Shown here: positions 44,765-54,070 of the stretch, piece after piece
Position numbering within the stretch: the first letter of the stretch is position 1
How the letters are laid out: every line of letters begins with the position of its first letter
Origin: Saprospiraceae bacterium
GTDB lineage: Bacteria; Bacteroidota; Bacteroidia; Chitinophagales; Saprospiraceae
DNA length: 64,000 nt
Assembly: GCA_022842725.1 (NCBI GenBank)
Contig: JALHOZ010000003.1
Coordinates: 1 to 64,000, forward strand
Direction of reading: 5' to 3'
Made by a program: the position numbers and the translations under genes
The notes under the pieces: generated by a model
The model's database searches: none
Seen by the model: only the letters and a program-made list of their open reading frames with translations
Told to the model about the DNA's origin: nothing

Positions 44765-45406
44765 ATGGTAGACAAAACAAGTCAAGTGAATCTTAAAATA
44801 GTCAGCCTTTTTGCCTGTTTCTTTCTGATTTTTTCGTGCGGCACAAAAACAGAAAAAACGTATCACGAAAACGGACAATTGATGGAATCTTTTTCCATTG
44901 ACAAAAATGGTATTAAAAATGGTGCGTATGAAGCATTTTATGATGATGGTGTTTTATACGAAAAAGCCACCTATAAAGACGGCAAACTCATTGGCAAAAG
45001 GATATTACACTTTACCAACGGGCAGCCTGAAATCGTAGAACATTATAACGACAAAGGAGAACTCGACGGGCCATACCTAACTTATTATAAAAGCGGAAAG
45101 GTCAAGGCTGAAAAAACATATAAAAATAATAAACTTGAGGGAAAAGTTCTGGTGTATTATGAAAACGGAAAACTTTTTGAAGAGGTTTATTTTAAAGACA
45201 GTCAGGAAAATGGTCCTTTCACAGAATATTTTGAAAATGGAAAAGTCCAATGGAAAGGAACCTATCTGAACGGTCCGAACGAATTTGGTGAATTAGAAGA
45301 ATTTGACAGCACCGGTATCCTCATCAAAAAAATGGTGTGTGATAGTTTTGCCATCTGCAGATCAACCTGGAAAATCGAAAACTACGATCAAAAATATAAA
45401 CAATGA
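44765..45406 (+). CDS. MORN/YwqK-like repeat lipoprotein
   Basis: About 213 residues from the ATG at 44765 (in-frame ATGs also at 44723 and 44747), giving a lipoprotein signal with lipobox LIFSCGTK. The mature protein is made of tandem 22-24-residue units of the YwqK/MORN type, each built around tyrosine-glutamate-asparagine-glycine, e.g. KTYHENGQLMESF, ILHFTNGQPEIVEHY, YYENGKLFEEVYF and EYFENGKVQWKGTY. Such repeats form extended beta-solenoids; no function is established. Its stop codon overlaps the porQ start by four bases (ATGA), so the two are translationally coupled, which ties it to type IX secretion or its regulation by context only. Confidence 0.8.
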   Translation: MVDKTSQVNLKIVSLFACFFLIFSCGTKTEKTYHENGQLMESFSIDKNGIKNGAYEAFYDDGVLYEKATYKDGKLIGKRILHFTNGQPEIVEHYNDKGELDGPYLTYYKSGKVKAEKTYKNNKLEGKVLVYYENGKLFEEVYFKDSQENGPFTEYFENGKVQWKGTYLNGPNEFGELEEFDSTGILIKKMVCDSFAICRSTWKIENYDQKYKQ

Positions 45407-46452
45407 TCCGAACTTTAACCCTACTTTTTATCTTTATTGTCGGACATACCTCTTATGCTCAGGAAACCGGTGGTCGCTATTCATTTCAGTTTCTCAGCCT
45501 GCCAAACAGCGCAAGAATCACATCTCTAGCCGGAAGTCTGATCACAGTCCAGGATGATGACGTGACGCTGGGTTATGTTAATCCTGCTGCATTAAATCCT
45601 TTAAATCACGGCCATGTCAGTGTGTCTCATCAGTTTCATTTTGCAGATATTCAACATACCTATGCTGCTTATGGACATCATTTAAAAAAATGGGGAATCA
45701 ACAGTCATGTCGGCTTTCACCATTTTGATTACGGACAATTTAATTATGGTAATGAAATCGGACAACAGGAAGGCAGTTTTGGAGCTGCAGAAACGGCTTT
45801 TGTCCTGGGTGCTTCAAAAATTATTGAAAATAAACTATCTGTCGGGGTTAATCTGAAAAATGTATTCAGTTCCTTTGAATCTTACAATGCTTATGGCCTG
45901 GCAGCGGATGTCGGCGCTATTTACAAACTTGACAGCGCACATACTGCAATCGGATTGGTCATCAGAAATATCGGTGGAGAAATCACTTCCTTTAACAGTG
46001 AAAATAAAATCGCTCCCCTGGACATTCAGATTGCTTATTCCAAGAAACTAAAATATCTGCCTTTCAGATTTTCGGTAATTTTTCAGAATTTACAACGCTG
46101 GGGAGTACGGTATGATGATCCCGATAAAGCACAGAATACCAATTTGTTTGGTGAGGAAGAAGAACAAACATCTTTTCAGGTGGGTTTGGATAATTTTTTC
46201 AGACATTTTGCCCTGAACGGTGAGTTTTTGTTGGGAAAATCTCAGAACCTGCGTATCCGTGGAGGTTACAACCATTTGCGACGAAAAGAACTTTCACTTC
46301 AGTCTCTACGGAGTTTGGCAGGATTTTCTATGGGTTTGGGTATTAAAATCAGTTATTTCAAACTCGACTATGGTATTGCCTACCACCACGTTGCAGGTGC
46401 CACACATCATCTGAGTCTGGGAGCCAATATTTTCAGGTTTAAAAAGTTATAA
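45403..46452 (+). CDS. porQ: Type IX secretion system protein PorQ
   Basis: A 349-residue outer-membrane beta-barrel protein of the PorV/PorQ (FadL-like) group with signal peptide (cleavage near SYAQ). Diagnostic stretches are FLSLPNSARITSLAGSLIT (about 27-45), DDDVTLGYVNPAALN and the C-terminal GFSMGLGIKISYFKLDYGIA with a closing LSLGANIFRF. In T9SS, PorQ works with PorU/PorV-type components at the surface in sorting-domain processing and anchoring. The four type-A sorting-domain proteins in this window would be its clients. Confidence 0.92.
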   Translation: MIRTLTLLFIFIVGHTSYAQETGGRYSFQFLSLPNSARITSLAGSLITVQDDDVTLGYVNPAALNPLNHGHVSVSHQFHFADIQHTYAAYGHHLKKWGINSHVGFHHFDYGQFNYGNEIGQQEGSFGAAETAFVLGASKIIENKLSVGVNLKNVFSSFESYNAYGLAADVGAIYKLDSAHTAIGLVIRNIGGEITSFNSENKIAPLDIQIAYSKKLKYLPFRFSVIFQNLQRWGVRYDDPDKAQNTNLFGEEEEQTSFQVGLDNFFRHFALNGEFLLGKSQNLRIRGGYNHLRRKELSLQSLRSLAGFSMGLGIKISYFKLDYGIAYHHVAGATHHLSLGANIFRFKKL

Positions 46453-46469
46453 TAGGTATTATTCTAAAA

Positions 46470-47492
46470 TTATTCCGGATCAGAAATAATGATATCATTT
46501 GTGTGCAGATATCGGTAAATTTCCAACAAAAGCTGATGTTGTTCATAAGATGAATCCACTTCGTCTTTGATTCGGTATTCCATGGTCAAAACCACTTTTG
46601 TGGCGCCAAATGAGGACAACAACACCTTCCCGCTTTGTGAAACTAAAGATGGATTGTTGTCAAGTATCGTTTCAATGTCAGAACATACCTTTTTTACCAT
46701 ATCAGGATCATTATTCCGGGACAGACTTATTTTTGATTCAATCTTTTTGTCTTTTACTTTGGAAATATTGATAATGGTTCTGTCGGAAAACAAAGTGTTT
46801 GGCATGGTAATCAACATTCCGTCCACACCTCTTAATTTGGTACTCCGTAGACCAATATCTTCCACGATTCCTTCATAAGAATCAACTTTTATTTTTTCTC
46901 CTATCCTGAATGGTTTATCAAACAGAATAATTAAACCGCCGATCATGTTTTTAACTGTATCCTGTGATGCCAAAGCAACTGCCAAACCACCTATACCCAG
47001 TCCCGCAAGCAGAGCGCCCACATCCATACCTGCATTGTTGAGTCCGGTGATGATACCCAGCGCCCAGATCATAATAGTAACCATTCTGATCAATACCGGT
47101 GAAAATCTTTCCATCTCCGAAACTTCATCACGGGTTTGATTTTTCAGAAATTCCTCAATGAGTATACTGATTAATCGGGAAAAAAACCAGGTGACTACAA
47201 AAACAGTCGCCAAAATAAAACCCCGCTGAATCCTATCATTAACTATTATATCAAACTCCAGAAAGGTGAACGCTATTCTGAAACCAAACAGGATAATACC
47301 AATCATAATTATAGGACCTGAACGTGTCAGAATCAGATCATCCAGACTGGTTTTAGTTCTTTTGGTCCATCGTTGAACACATAATCTTAAAATCCGGTAG
47401 ACGATTTTTGAAATCAGAAAAGAAAAAAGCACAATAGATGCGGCAATCAGCCAGTTTTCAGTCGTATTACCAAGGAATGTATTTGTCAACAT
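46470..47492 (-). CDS. MscS-family small-conductance mechanosensitive channel
   Basis: A 340-residue inner-membrane protein with about four helices followed by the MscS pore helix and beta domain: GMDVGALLAGLGIGGLAVAL (about 150-169; Gly/Ala-rich pore lining), NMIGGLIILFDKPFRIGEKI, VEDIGLRSTKLR and ITMPNTLFSD. Acts as a turgor-release valve. It is adjacent to, and convergent with, porQ (17 bases between stops). A TACCTTCG (47506-47513, minus strand) resembling the -7 box lies 13 bases before the start. Confidence 0.93.
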   Translation of the reverse strand: MLTNTFLGNTTENWLIAASIVLFSFLISKIVYRILRLCVQRWTKRTKTSLDDLILTRSGPIIMIGIILFGFRIAFTFLEFDIIVNDRIQRGFILATVFVVTWFFSRLISILIEEFLKNQTRDEVSEMERFSPVLIRMVTIMIWALGIITGLNNAGMDVGALLAGLGIGGLAVALASQDTVKNMIGGLIILFDKPFRIGEKIKVDSYEGIVEDIGLRSTKLRGVDGMLITMPNTLFSDRTIINISKVKDKKIESKISLSRNNDPDMVKKVCSDIETILDNNPSLVSQSGKVLLSSFGATKVVLTMEYRIKDEVDSSYEQHQLLLEIYRYLHTNDIIISDPE

Positions 47493-47815
47493 TGCATTTT
47501 TATTGCGAAGGTATCATTCCTGATTAACAAAATTTTCATTTGTGTAATTTTTATTTTCCGATTTTAGTGACCTGATATTTATAACTATTTTTTTCATTCT
47601 ATAATATAAAAGGAGATCATTATTCAATGTCCGTCAACGTGATATTTCTATTTTATTAGTTTCTATTCCTTAATATTATACATTAAAAATCTTCAAATTA
47701 ACAAGGCGTTTAATATTGGTTTTGTAATTAAACGTAACTTTGCCACGATTTTACTTAATAAAGAAACATCAAATCATCAATATTTCATTTTTCATTTTAT
47801 AAAAATTAACGCACT
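47493..47815. other. Divergent gap between mscS-like gene and asnB
   Basis: AT-rich, with the asnB -7 box at 47735-47742 and the near-consensus box of the channel gene at 47506. No gene or repeat was recognised. Confidence 0.5.
47735..47742 (+). promoter_or_regulatory. Putative -7 promoter box TAACTTTG for asnB
   Basis: Exact TAnnTTTG match 73 bases before the asnB ATG; TTG at 47716-47718 could be the -33 element with a short spacer. Confidence 0.5.
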
Positions 47816-49483
47816 ATGTGTGGAATAGTTTGTGCTTTTGAATTAAAAGAATCCAGTGAAAAACTGAGACCACAGGTACTGGAAATGGCAAAAAAAATCA
47901 GACACCGCGGGCCTGATTGGAGTGGAATATATGCTGATGAACATGGTATCCTTGCTCACGAAAGATTGGCGATTGTAGACCCGGCTTCCGGAAAACAACC
48001 TTTATTTTCATCGGACAGAAAATTGATTATGGCTGCAAATGGTGAAATATATAATCACCGCGAATTGCGCAAAAAATTGAAAGAGCCTTACGATTTTCAG
48101 ACAGAATCTGATTGTGAAGTGATTTTAGCATTATACAAAGAAAAAGGTAATGATTTTCTTGACGATCTTAACGGTATCTTCGGATTTGTGCTTTATGATG
48201 TTGAAAAAAATGAATATCTCGTTGCCAGGGACCATGTCGGTATCATTCCGTTATATATAGGGTGGGACAAAAACGGTACATTTTATGTTGCTTCAGAGCT
48301 CAAAGCATTAGAAGGGTTTTGCAATAAAATCGAGCTTTTTCCTCCGGGTCACTTTTACAATAGCAATGATAAAGTTTTTGTTAAATGGTACAATCGGGAA
48401 TGGGCTGAATATGATGCGGTAAAAAATAATTCCACAGATATTACAACGCTGAGAACGGCTTTGGAAGATGCTGTTCACCGACAATTGATGTCAGACGTTC
48501 CATACGGTGTATTATTATCCGGTGGACTTGACTCGTCCATAACATCAGCTATTGCCAAAAAATTTGCTGAAAAAAGGATAGAATCGGATGATACTCAGGC
48601 AGCCTGGTGGCCCAGATTACATTCATTTTCGGTAGGTTTGAACGGTTCTCCGGATCTGGCAGCCGCACGCAAAGTGGCCGCACACATAGGTACCGTCCAC
48701 CACGAAGTGACATTCACCATCCAGGAAGGTCTCGATGCCATTCGCGATGTTATCTACAATTTGGAAACCTATGATATTACTACCATCAGAGCCTCAACAC
48801 CGATGTATCTCATGGCCAGAGTAATCAAATCTATGGGAGTTAAGATGGTATTATCCGGAGAAGGTGCCGATGAACTGTTCGGCGGCTATCTTTATTTTCA
48901 TAAAGCGCCCAATGCTAAAGAATTTCACGAAGAGACGGTCAGAAAACTCAGTAAACTTCATATGTATGATTGTCTGAGAGCAAATAAATCACTGGCTGCC
49001 TGGGGAATAGAAGGTCGGGTCCCCTTTCTGGACAAAGAATTTATGGATATCGCCATGCGGATCAATCCGGCTGACAAAATGGTAAATAAAGACAAAATGG
49101 AAAAGTGGGTTCTTAGAAAAGCATTTGAAGACTTACTTCCTCAGGAAATCGTTTGGAGACAAAAAGAACAGTTTTCAGATGGTGTGGGTTACAATTGGAT
49201 TGATACATTAAAAGCTTTGGTCAATGAAAAAGTGAGCGATGCCCAAATGATCAATGCACACCATACTTTTCCGATACAGACACCGACAAACAAAGAAGAA
49301 TATTATTACCGTTCGATCTTTACAGAACATTTCCCTTCCGACACAGCGGCACTGAGTGTACCTCAGGAAGCTTCTGTTGCCTGCAGCACCAAAATAGCCC
49401 TTGAGTGGGATGAAGCTTTCAAAAATCAAAACGACCCTTCAGGAAGAGCGATCGCCGGAATCCATAATGACAGTTTAGGCTAA
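47816..49483 (+). CDS. asnB: Glutamine-hydrolysing asparagine synthetase B
   Basis: A 555-residue enzyme making asparagine from aspartate, ATP and glutamine. The N-terminal glutaminase domain begins with the nucleophile Cys2 (MCGIVCAF) and contains RHRGPDWSGIY, AHERLAIVDP and AANGEIYNH. The synthetase domain has the PP-loop LLSGGLDSSITS (about 233-244) and LSGEGADELFGGYLYFHKAP (about 345). The length and order fit E. coli AsnB. The gene is single and flanked downstream by a pair of hairpin terminators. Confidence 0.97.
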   Translation: MCGIVCAFELKESSEKLRPQVLEMAKKIRHRGPDWSGIYADEHGILAHERLAIVDPASGKQPLFSSDRKLIMAANGEIYNHRELRKKLKEPYDFQTESDCEVILALYKEKGNDFLDDLNGIFGFVLYDVEKNEYLVARDHVGIIPLYIGWDKNGTFYVASELKALEGFCNKIELFPPGHFYNSNDKVFVKWYNREWAEYDAVKNNSTDITTLRTALEDAVHRQLMSDVPYGVLLSGGLDSSITSAIAKKFAEKRIESDDTQAAWWPRLHSFSVGLNGSPDLAAARKVAAHIGTVHHEVTFTIQEGLDAIRDVIYNLETYDITTIRASTPMYLMARVIKSMGVKMVLSGEGADELFGGYLYFHKAPNAKEFHEETVRKLSKLHMYDCLRANKSLAAWGIEGRVPFLDKEFMDIAMRINPADKMVNKDKMEKWVLRKAFEDLLPQEIVWRQKEQFSDGVGYNWIDTLKALVNEKVSDAQMINAHHTFPIQTPTNKEEYYYRSIFTEHFPSDTAALSVPQEASVACSTKIALEWDEAFKNQNDPSGRAIAGIHNDSLG

Positions 49484-49511
49484 AAAAAACAGCACCTTCT
49501 TGCGAGGGTGC
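49482..49511 (-). terminator. Terminator for the minus-strand TonB receptor gene
   Basis: Stem GCACCTTC (49492-49499) with GAGGGTGC (49504-49511), one G-U pair, four-base loop. On the minus strand it is followed by eight T (49482-49489), placing it downstream of the receptor stop at 49580. Confidence 0.75.
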
Positions 49512-49544
49512 CGTTGCCATATACACGTAAAGTGAAATTTTGTA

Positions 49545-49577
49545 AAGAGCACCTTTTTAAGAATGCTCTTTTTTTTT
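49545..49577 (+). terminator. Terminator for asnB
   Basis: AAGAGCA (49545-49551) pairs with TGCTCTT (49564-49570), followed by a T-run to 49577. It lies 61 bases after the asnB stop and immediately abuts the end of the convergent receptor gene. Confidence 0.75.
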
Positions 49578-49579
49578 GT

Positions 49580-52453
49580 TTATCTGATTTGATATCCGAA
49601 ACGAATACTAAATGATGTTCCCGGATTCAAATTTATAAATATCTGATCCTGTGCATTATATGCTGAAAAAACTTCTTGTCTCACACTATTCAGGATATTG
49701 TTGACCTTACAACCAGCTGAAAATCTGTCATCTTCGCCAAATGGAATGTTAAAGTTAAGGTTAAGACTATGGAAAGGAACCGTATAAACATCCGGTCTGT
49801 CAGCAACTCCAACAAATCTGAGTGTTCGGCCTTGTACATTGTAAAAAACACCCAACTCCATTTTAGACTTTGGTGATTTGTACGTCAAACCGGAATTAAT
49901 AATAAATGGTGCTTGTCCTGCCATAGGTCTGGTATCTTTAATAACTTCACCATCTCTCGCCGTTAATTGTCTTGACTGTAACTCAGAAGCACTCATTTCA
50001 ATCTGAGAATATGCGTACGTTGCATTCAGATTAAATTGAAAATCCGAAAGTTTGTCACTCAGACCAGAAAGATTTTTGAAAAGTTCAAATTCAAAACCCA
50101 AAATAGTTCCGTTTCCTACGTTTCTGGGTTGAAAATTGCCGGCTGCCTGAACATATTGTACGATTTCGATAGGATTTTTCAGCATTTTATAAAAAGAGCT
50201 GACAGAAATAAGTTGTCCTTCTTCCTGAAACATTTCCCATCTGATATCAAAATTGTCGATATCTGTACTGACCAATTGTCCATCCCAGATTTCTTCTCCG
50301 TTTTGAACATTGATATCCTTAAAGAAACCACCTATGAAGGTACGACCGGAAATCGGGTCAAGAATTGTGGCAAAAGAAGCTTCTTTAAAGGAAGGTCTTG
50401 CAACTGTTCTGGCATAAGAAACCCTAAGATTTTGTTTTTCTGTGAGTTCATAAATAAAGTTTGCTGTCGGGAAAAACTTTAACTCATCAAACATTTTTTT
50501 ATCTCTGAATGTCTCACCACTTTGATTTCTTCCGCTGTACAACAAGTCAAATTTTTCTACTCTGACGCCGGTAATCGCCTTCAGCTTTCTGGCAACATAC
50601 ATTTCATTTGAAATATATCCACCAAAATTGGAAGAAGAGGAATTAAATTTATTAGGGTTAAACGGAATAAACTGAGGATCGTATGTCACGCCATTCAGGT
50701 TTTCGGGACTCCACAGGTTTTCAGGATTAAAAATTTCATCAGGGTTACCTGTTAATGTCAGACCGTTTGTATAAATCTGAAAATTCTGGATTTCAAAATC
50801 TCTTTGTTTGACAACAGCATTTAATCCCATTTTCAGTTTCGCTGTCTGACTTTTGACCTTGTACTTGTAGTCGATGTGTGTATTTCCGTTGTAATTGACT
50901 TCATCAAGAAATCTCCAGGCTCTTTCAGGAATTCCGGATTCTGTACCTATGGTAAGACTTGTTCCGTCATTTCTGTACCGTGCGATTCTGATATCCGGAT
51001 CGTAAATGGTTGACAAAGTTGGTGAAAGATTCCATCTGAGATCCCATTTTCCTTTAGCCATAGTATGTTCTCCTTTCAACAATACGTTTGTTATGCTTCT
51101 TTCACTGTATTCGATATTGTGTTGGAACGCAGAAAAATTAGCTCCGAAATTTGTACTGGTAAAGTTAAAAATACCATTTTTTGACTCTCCGTTCTGAATA
51201 CGCATCAAACTCAAAGCTATTTTTGATGTTTTGGTTTTGATAGAAAGACCTCCCAATCCGGCAGCAATAACATTATTTGAACCGTAACTTCCTTTTTGTT
51301 TTACCCTTTCTTCCAATTCAAAATTGGCCATATTTCTGTCCTTTCCATATAAATTATATTCTACATCGGTATAATATTCAGTATTGTTTATGTAAGACAA
51401 ACCAACGTTATACCCAATTGAATAATTTCTTTTTTGAATTTGGTTTCCTAATGAAAAACCAAGATTAAAGTCCGCAAAACTTCTGGCCTGACTTACCGCC
51501 ATATTCGGATTAAACCCATCCAGTATTTTTCTGTATTGGGTACCCACTCCGAATGGATCCACCAATGCATTGGTTCTGAAAGGAATGTTGGTGTTTTTGT
51601 CCGTAGGAATTGCTCTTAATCCATCATCAAAACCTAAAAAATCTGTACTACTTTTTGAAGAAGTCAGATAATTACTGTTAAAATGCATATTGGGATTGTA
51701 AGACAAACCTCCGGAAATGGTCATATTTTTTTCTTCAGGAAAATCTTTAGTTGCAATATTTACAACACCACCTGTAAAATCTGCCGGTAAGTCTGCCGTA
51801 AATGTTTTTAAGACGATGATATTGTCCAGAATACTGGTAGGAAAAATATCCATTTGTAACGTATTTCTGTCAGGATCGAGGCCCGGAACTTCCATACCGT
51901 TCAAAATAGATTTTGTGTAACGGTCTCCAAGACCTCTGACGAATACATATTTTCCTCCCTCCACAGAAACACCTGTGACCCTTTTCATAGCTGATGCTGC
52001 GTCTGAGTCACCGATTTTTTTAAAGTTACCTGAAGAAATCCCATCCATAACATTTGTTGAGTTTCGACGGATGGTTGCCAAAGCAACTTCGGTGTTTCTC
52101 GATGCTGTAGCTTTAACAACAACTTCCTCCAATACCTGAGATTCTTCTTCCAGCTGAGCATTTACCAGAGTAACTTCGTTTTCTTTTACGACTATCCCTT
52201 CTATAAAAGAAGTTTTTAAGCCCAAATAAGAAAATTCCATGGTGTAGGTGCCCGGATCGATATTGATCTGATAACTACCGTCTAAGTCGGTTGAAGTTGC
52301 GAGGTTGTCAAAACCTTTGATAGAAACTGTTCCAAACAAAATAGGCTCACCTGTTTTTGCTTCGTTCATATTTCCTCTGATGATTCCTTTCTGTCCGAAA
52401 GAAATCGTGGTTATCATAAAATAACCAAAAATAAAAATAATGATGTTTTTCAC
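49580..52453 (-). CDS. TonB-dependent outer-membrane receptor
   Basis: A 957-residue receptor with signal peptide (cleavage near TISFGQ), an N-terminal carboxypeptidase-regulatory-like domain (IIRGNMNEAKTGEPILFG to about residue 95), a TonB-box-like EVVVKA, a plug domain (about 110-240) containing VEGGKYVFVRGLGDRYTKSI and FTADLPADFTGGVVNIATKD, and a 22-stranded barrel ending in the aromatic SFSIRFGYQIR. The substrate is not evident. The gene directly upstream on the same strand encodes a beta-helix lipoprotein, with a hairpin in the 76-base gap, so the two are an operon with probably unequal output. Confidence 0.94.
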   Translation of the reverse strand: MKNIIIFIFGYFMITTISFGQKGIIRGNMNEAKTGEPILFGTVSIKGFDNLATSTDLDGSYQINIDPGTYTMEFSYLGLKTSFIEGIVVKENEVTLVNAQLEEESQVLEEVVVKATASRNTEVALATIRRNSTNVMDGISSGNFKKIGDSDAASAMKRVTGVSVEGGKYVFVRGLGDRYTKSILNGMEVPGLDPDRNTLQMDIFPTSILDNIIVLKTFTADLPADFTGGVVNIATKDFPEEKNMTISGGLSYNPNMHFNSNYLTSSKSSTDFLGFDDGLRAIPTDKNTNIPFRTNALVDPFGVGTQYRKILDGFNPNMAVSQARSFADFNLGFSLGNQIQKRNYSIGYNVGLSYINNTEYYTDVEYNLYGKDRNMANFELEERVKQKGSYGSNNVIAAGLGGLSIKTKTSKIALSLMRIQNGESKNGIFNFTSTNFGANFSAFQHNIEYSERSITNVLLKGEHTMAKGKWDLRWNLSPTLSTIYDPDIRIARYRNDGTSLTIGTESGIPERAWRFLDEVNYNGNTHIDYKYKVKSQTAKLKMGLNAVVKQRDFEIQNFQIYTNGLTLTGNPDEIFNPENLWSPENLNGVTYDPQFIPFNPNKFNSSSSNFGGYISNEMYVARKLKAITGVRVEKFDLLYSGRNQSGETFRDKKMFDELKFFPTANFIYELTEKQNLRVSYARTVARPSFKEASFATILDPISGRTFIGGFFKDINVQNGEEIWDGQLVSTDIDNFDIRWEMFQEEGQLISVSSFYKMLKNPIEIVQYVQAAGNFQPRNVGNGTILGFEFELFKNLSGLSDKLSDFQFNLNATYAYSQIEMSASELQSRQLTARDGEVIKDTRPMAGQAPFIINSGLTYKSPKSKMELGVFYNVQGRTLRFVGVADRPDVYTVPFHSLNLNFNIPFGEDDRFSAGCKVNNILNSVRQEVFSAYNAQDQIFINLNPGTSFSIRFGYQIR

Positions 52454-52478
52454 TTTACGTTGTGTTTGATTAAGAAAA

Positions 52479-52507
52479 ACATCCCGGGATATGGCGTACC
52501 GGGATGT
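52479..52507 (-). terminator. Intercistronic hairpin (attenuator-like) between lipoprotein and TonB receptor genes
   Basis: Perfect 9-base GC-rich stem ACATCCCGG (52479-52487) and CCGGGATGT (52499-52507), loop of 11 bases. On the transcribed minus strand it is followed by GTTTTTC, a short T-run, 23 bases after the lipoprotein stop and 26 before the receptor ATG. It could be a partial terminator or an mRNA 3'-end stabiliser. Confidence 0.65.
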
Positions 52508-52529
52508 GAATTTATATTATAAAATGATC

Positions 52530-53837
52530 TTAAAAATCAGTTAATTGACCTTTTTTATCAGAAACTGTCCATCCTGTAAAAGCAGATTTGTTGGCTCCTG
52601 TAGATTTGGCTGTAACAATTTTAGCAAAACCTGCCGCTGCAGTATTAAAATCAGCATCTCTTCCACCGTCATCTTTGAAGATTGCGTCAAGTGTGGTATT
52701 TCCGCTGGTCAAATGACTCACGTTAAACTCAAGATTTTTTAATACGATTTTACCTGATGCCCAGTTGTCAGAAACACCTGCATTATCCAATTCAAAATCA
52801 GAAGAAGTACTGAAGTTGAAAAAATAAACATTTTCAAGGGTACACTCTAATTTATCTCTGAAGTCAGCATATTCACCGTTAGTAATTGCTGTTCCATTAC
52901 CTTTACCTTTCAAACTTCCGTTTTTAACGGTAAAACCACCTGTTCTGCTTCCTTCAGGTCCGTCAAATTCCAATCCATGGTCAGAATCAGATCCCAATAT
53001 AGCAATGAAGTTTTCCAATGTACCTGTCCAGGCCTGATCCATGTCAAATTGATCATCACCTGCATTCCATACAATAACATTTTTAACATTTACTGTACCA
53101 CCAAAAATTTCCAAACCATCATCCTGATTAGAAATAATTTCAATGTTTTCAACTTTTGTTGCGCTACCAACGCCACCCAAAGTCAAACCATTGATTTCGT
53201 TACCTTCACCGATATTAGCACCACCGTGTCTGATTGAAATGTACGTAAACTCTCCGCTGTTGTCGTTAGGATCCGTTCCACCGTACAAACCATTTACATC
53301 ACTGGCAGGAATTCCTTCTATCTGTACTGCTTCGGCACTACCTGAACCTGAGATAGGCGCTCTTCCCAATACGATTAATCCTCCCCAAAGACCATTTACA
53401 GAATTATCCAGGTTTGGACTTTCGATTTGTCCCGGTTGAATTTTGTCTGCAAAAGATGTAAAGATGATCGGAGATGCTGCAGTACCTTTAGCAATCAATT
53501 TTGCTCCTCTTGGTACCAATAAAGCAGTAGCATTCGCTCCTGAACCCGCTTCACCTTTTACAATTGTACCCGGTTCAATAGTCAATGTAACACCTGGTGC
53601 CACAGTAATCCTTGTGGTTAATATCCAGATTTTGTCTTTAGTCCATGTTGTGTTTGCTGTAACATTAGAAGTAACTTTTACTTCATTAGAAGCATCAATT
53701 TTCACGCATGTACAATCAGCTGTAAGAACTTCACCCGTTCCACAAGTCAGGGTACACTCATCTTCTTTATCACAACTACCTAATCCGATAGAAAGTGAGG
53801 CAAAAGCCAAAAGCAATAATTTGTTAAATGTCTTCAT
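52530..53837 (-). CDS. Right-handed beta-helix lipoprotein paired with a TonB receptor
   Basis: A 435-residue lipoprotein (lipobox IGLGSCDK, Cys near residue 22) with a short Cys-rich segment just after the lipid anchor (DECTLTCGTGEVLTADCTCV). The body has parallel beta-helix rungs: VAPGVTLTIEPGTIVKGEAG, GGLIVLGRAPIS, VENIEIISNQDDGLEIFGG, VNVKNVIVWNAGDDQFDMD and SDHGLEFDGPEGSRTGGFTV. It is the first gene of the operon with the receptor. By position it parallels SusD-like partners, but its fold is different and it shows no SusD motif. Ligand unknown. Confidence 0.8.
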   Translation of the reverse strand: MKTFNKLLLLAFASLSIGLGSCDKEDECTLTCGTGEVLTADCTCVKIDASNEVKVTSNVTANTTWTKDKIWILTTRITVAPGVTLTIEPGTIVKGEAGSGANATALLVPRGAKLIAKGTAASPIIFTSFADKIQPGQIESPNLDNSVNGLWGGLIVLGRAPISGSGSAEAVQIEGIPASDVNGLYGGTDPNDNSGEFTYISIRHGGANIGEGNEINGLTLGGVGSATKVENIEIISNQDDGLEIFGGTVNVKNVIVWNAGDDQFDMDQAWTGTLENFIAILGSDSDHGLEFDGPEGSRTGGFTVKNGSLKGKGNGTAITNGEYADFRDKLECTLENVYFFNFSTSSDFELDNAGVSDNWASGKIVLKNLEFNVSHLTSGNTTLDAIFKDDGGRDADFNTAAAGFAKIVTAKSTGANKSAFTGWTVSDKKGQLTDF

Positions 53838-53864
53838 TTTAATTGAATTTGTTTAATGATTGTG

Positions 53865-53872
53865 CAAAAGTA
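53865..53872 (-). promoter_or_regulatory. Putative -7 promoter box TACTTTTG
   Basis: Exact TAnnTTTG match on the minus strand 27 bases before the beta-helix lipoprotein start; drives the lipoprotein-receptor operon. Confidence 0.5.
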
Positions 53873-54015
53873 AAGTACTAATATTAAGTTAAAGTTAAGC
53901 CTGGATTAACTTTATGATTTGGTTTAAATTATTGTTTTTCAGCTTTTTACAATATATAAATTATAATATATAACTATAAAATTTAGACCAATAACAAAAT
54001 ATTTTTAATTACATC

Positions 54016-54046
54016 TTGATTTAATATTAATTTTGTGTTAACTTTG
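54016..54046 (+). promoter_or_regulatory. Bacteroidota -33/-7 promoter
   Basis: TTG at 54016-54018 and TAACTTTG at 54039-54046 with a 20-base spacer, 24 bases before the ATG at 54071. Confidence 0.6.
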
Positions 54047-54070
54047 TATGAAATATATATTAAGTAAGCC

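Noticed and set aside
52530-53837. SusD-like identity of the lipoprotein beside the TonB receptor
   Set aside because: The protein shows beta-helix rungs and no SusD/RagB TPR-like pattern, and it precedes the receptor where susD usually follows susC.
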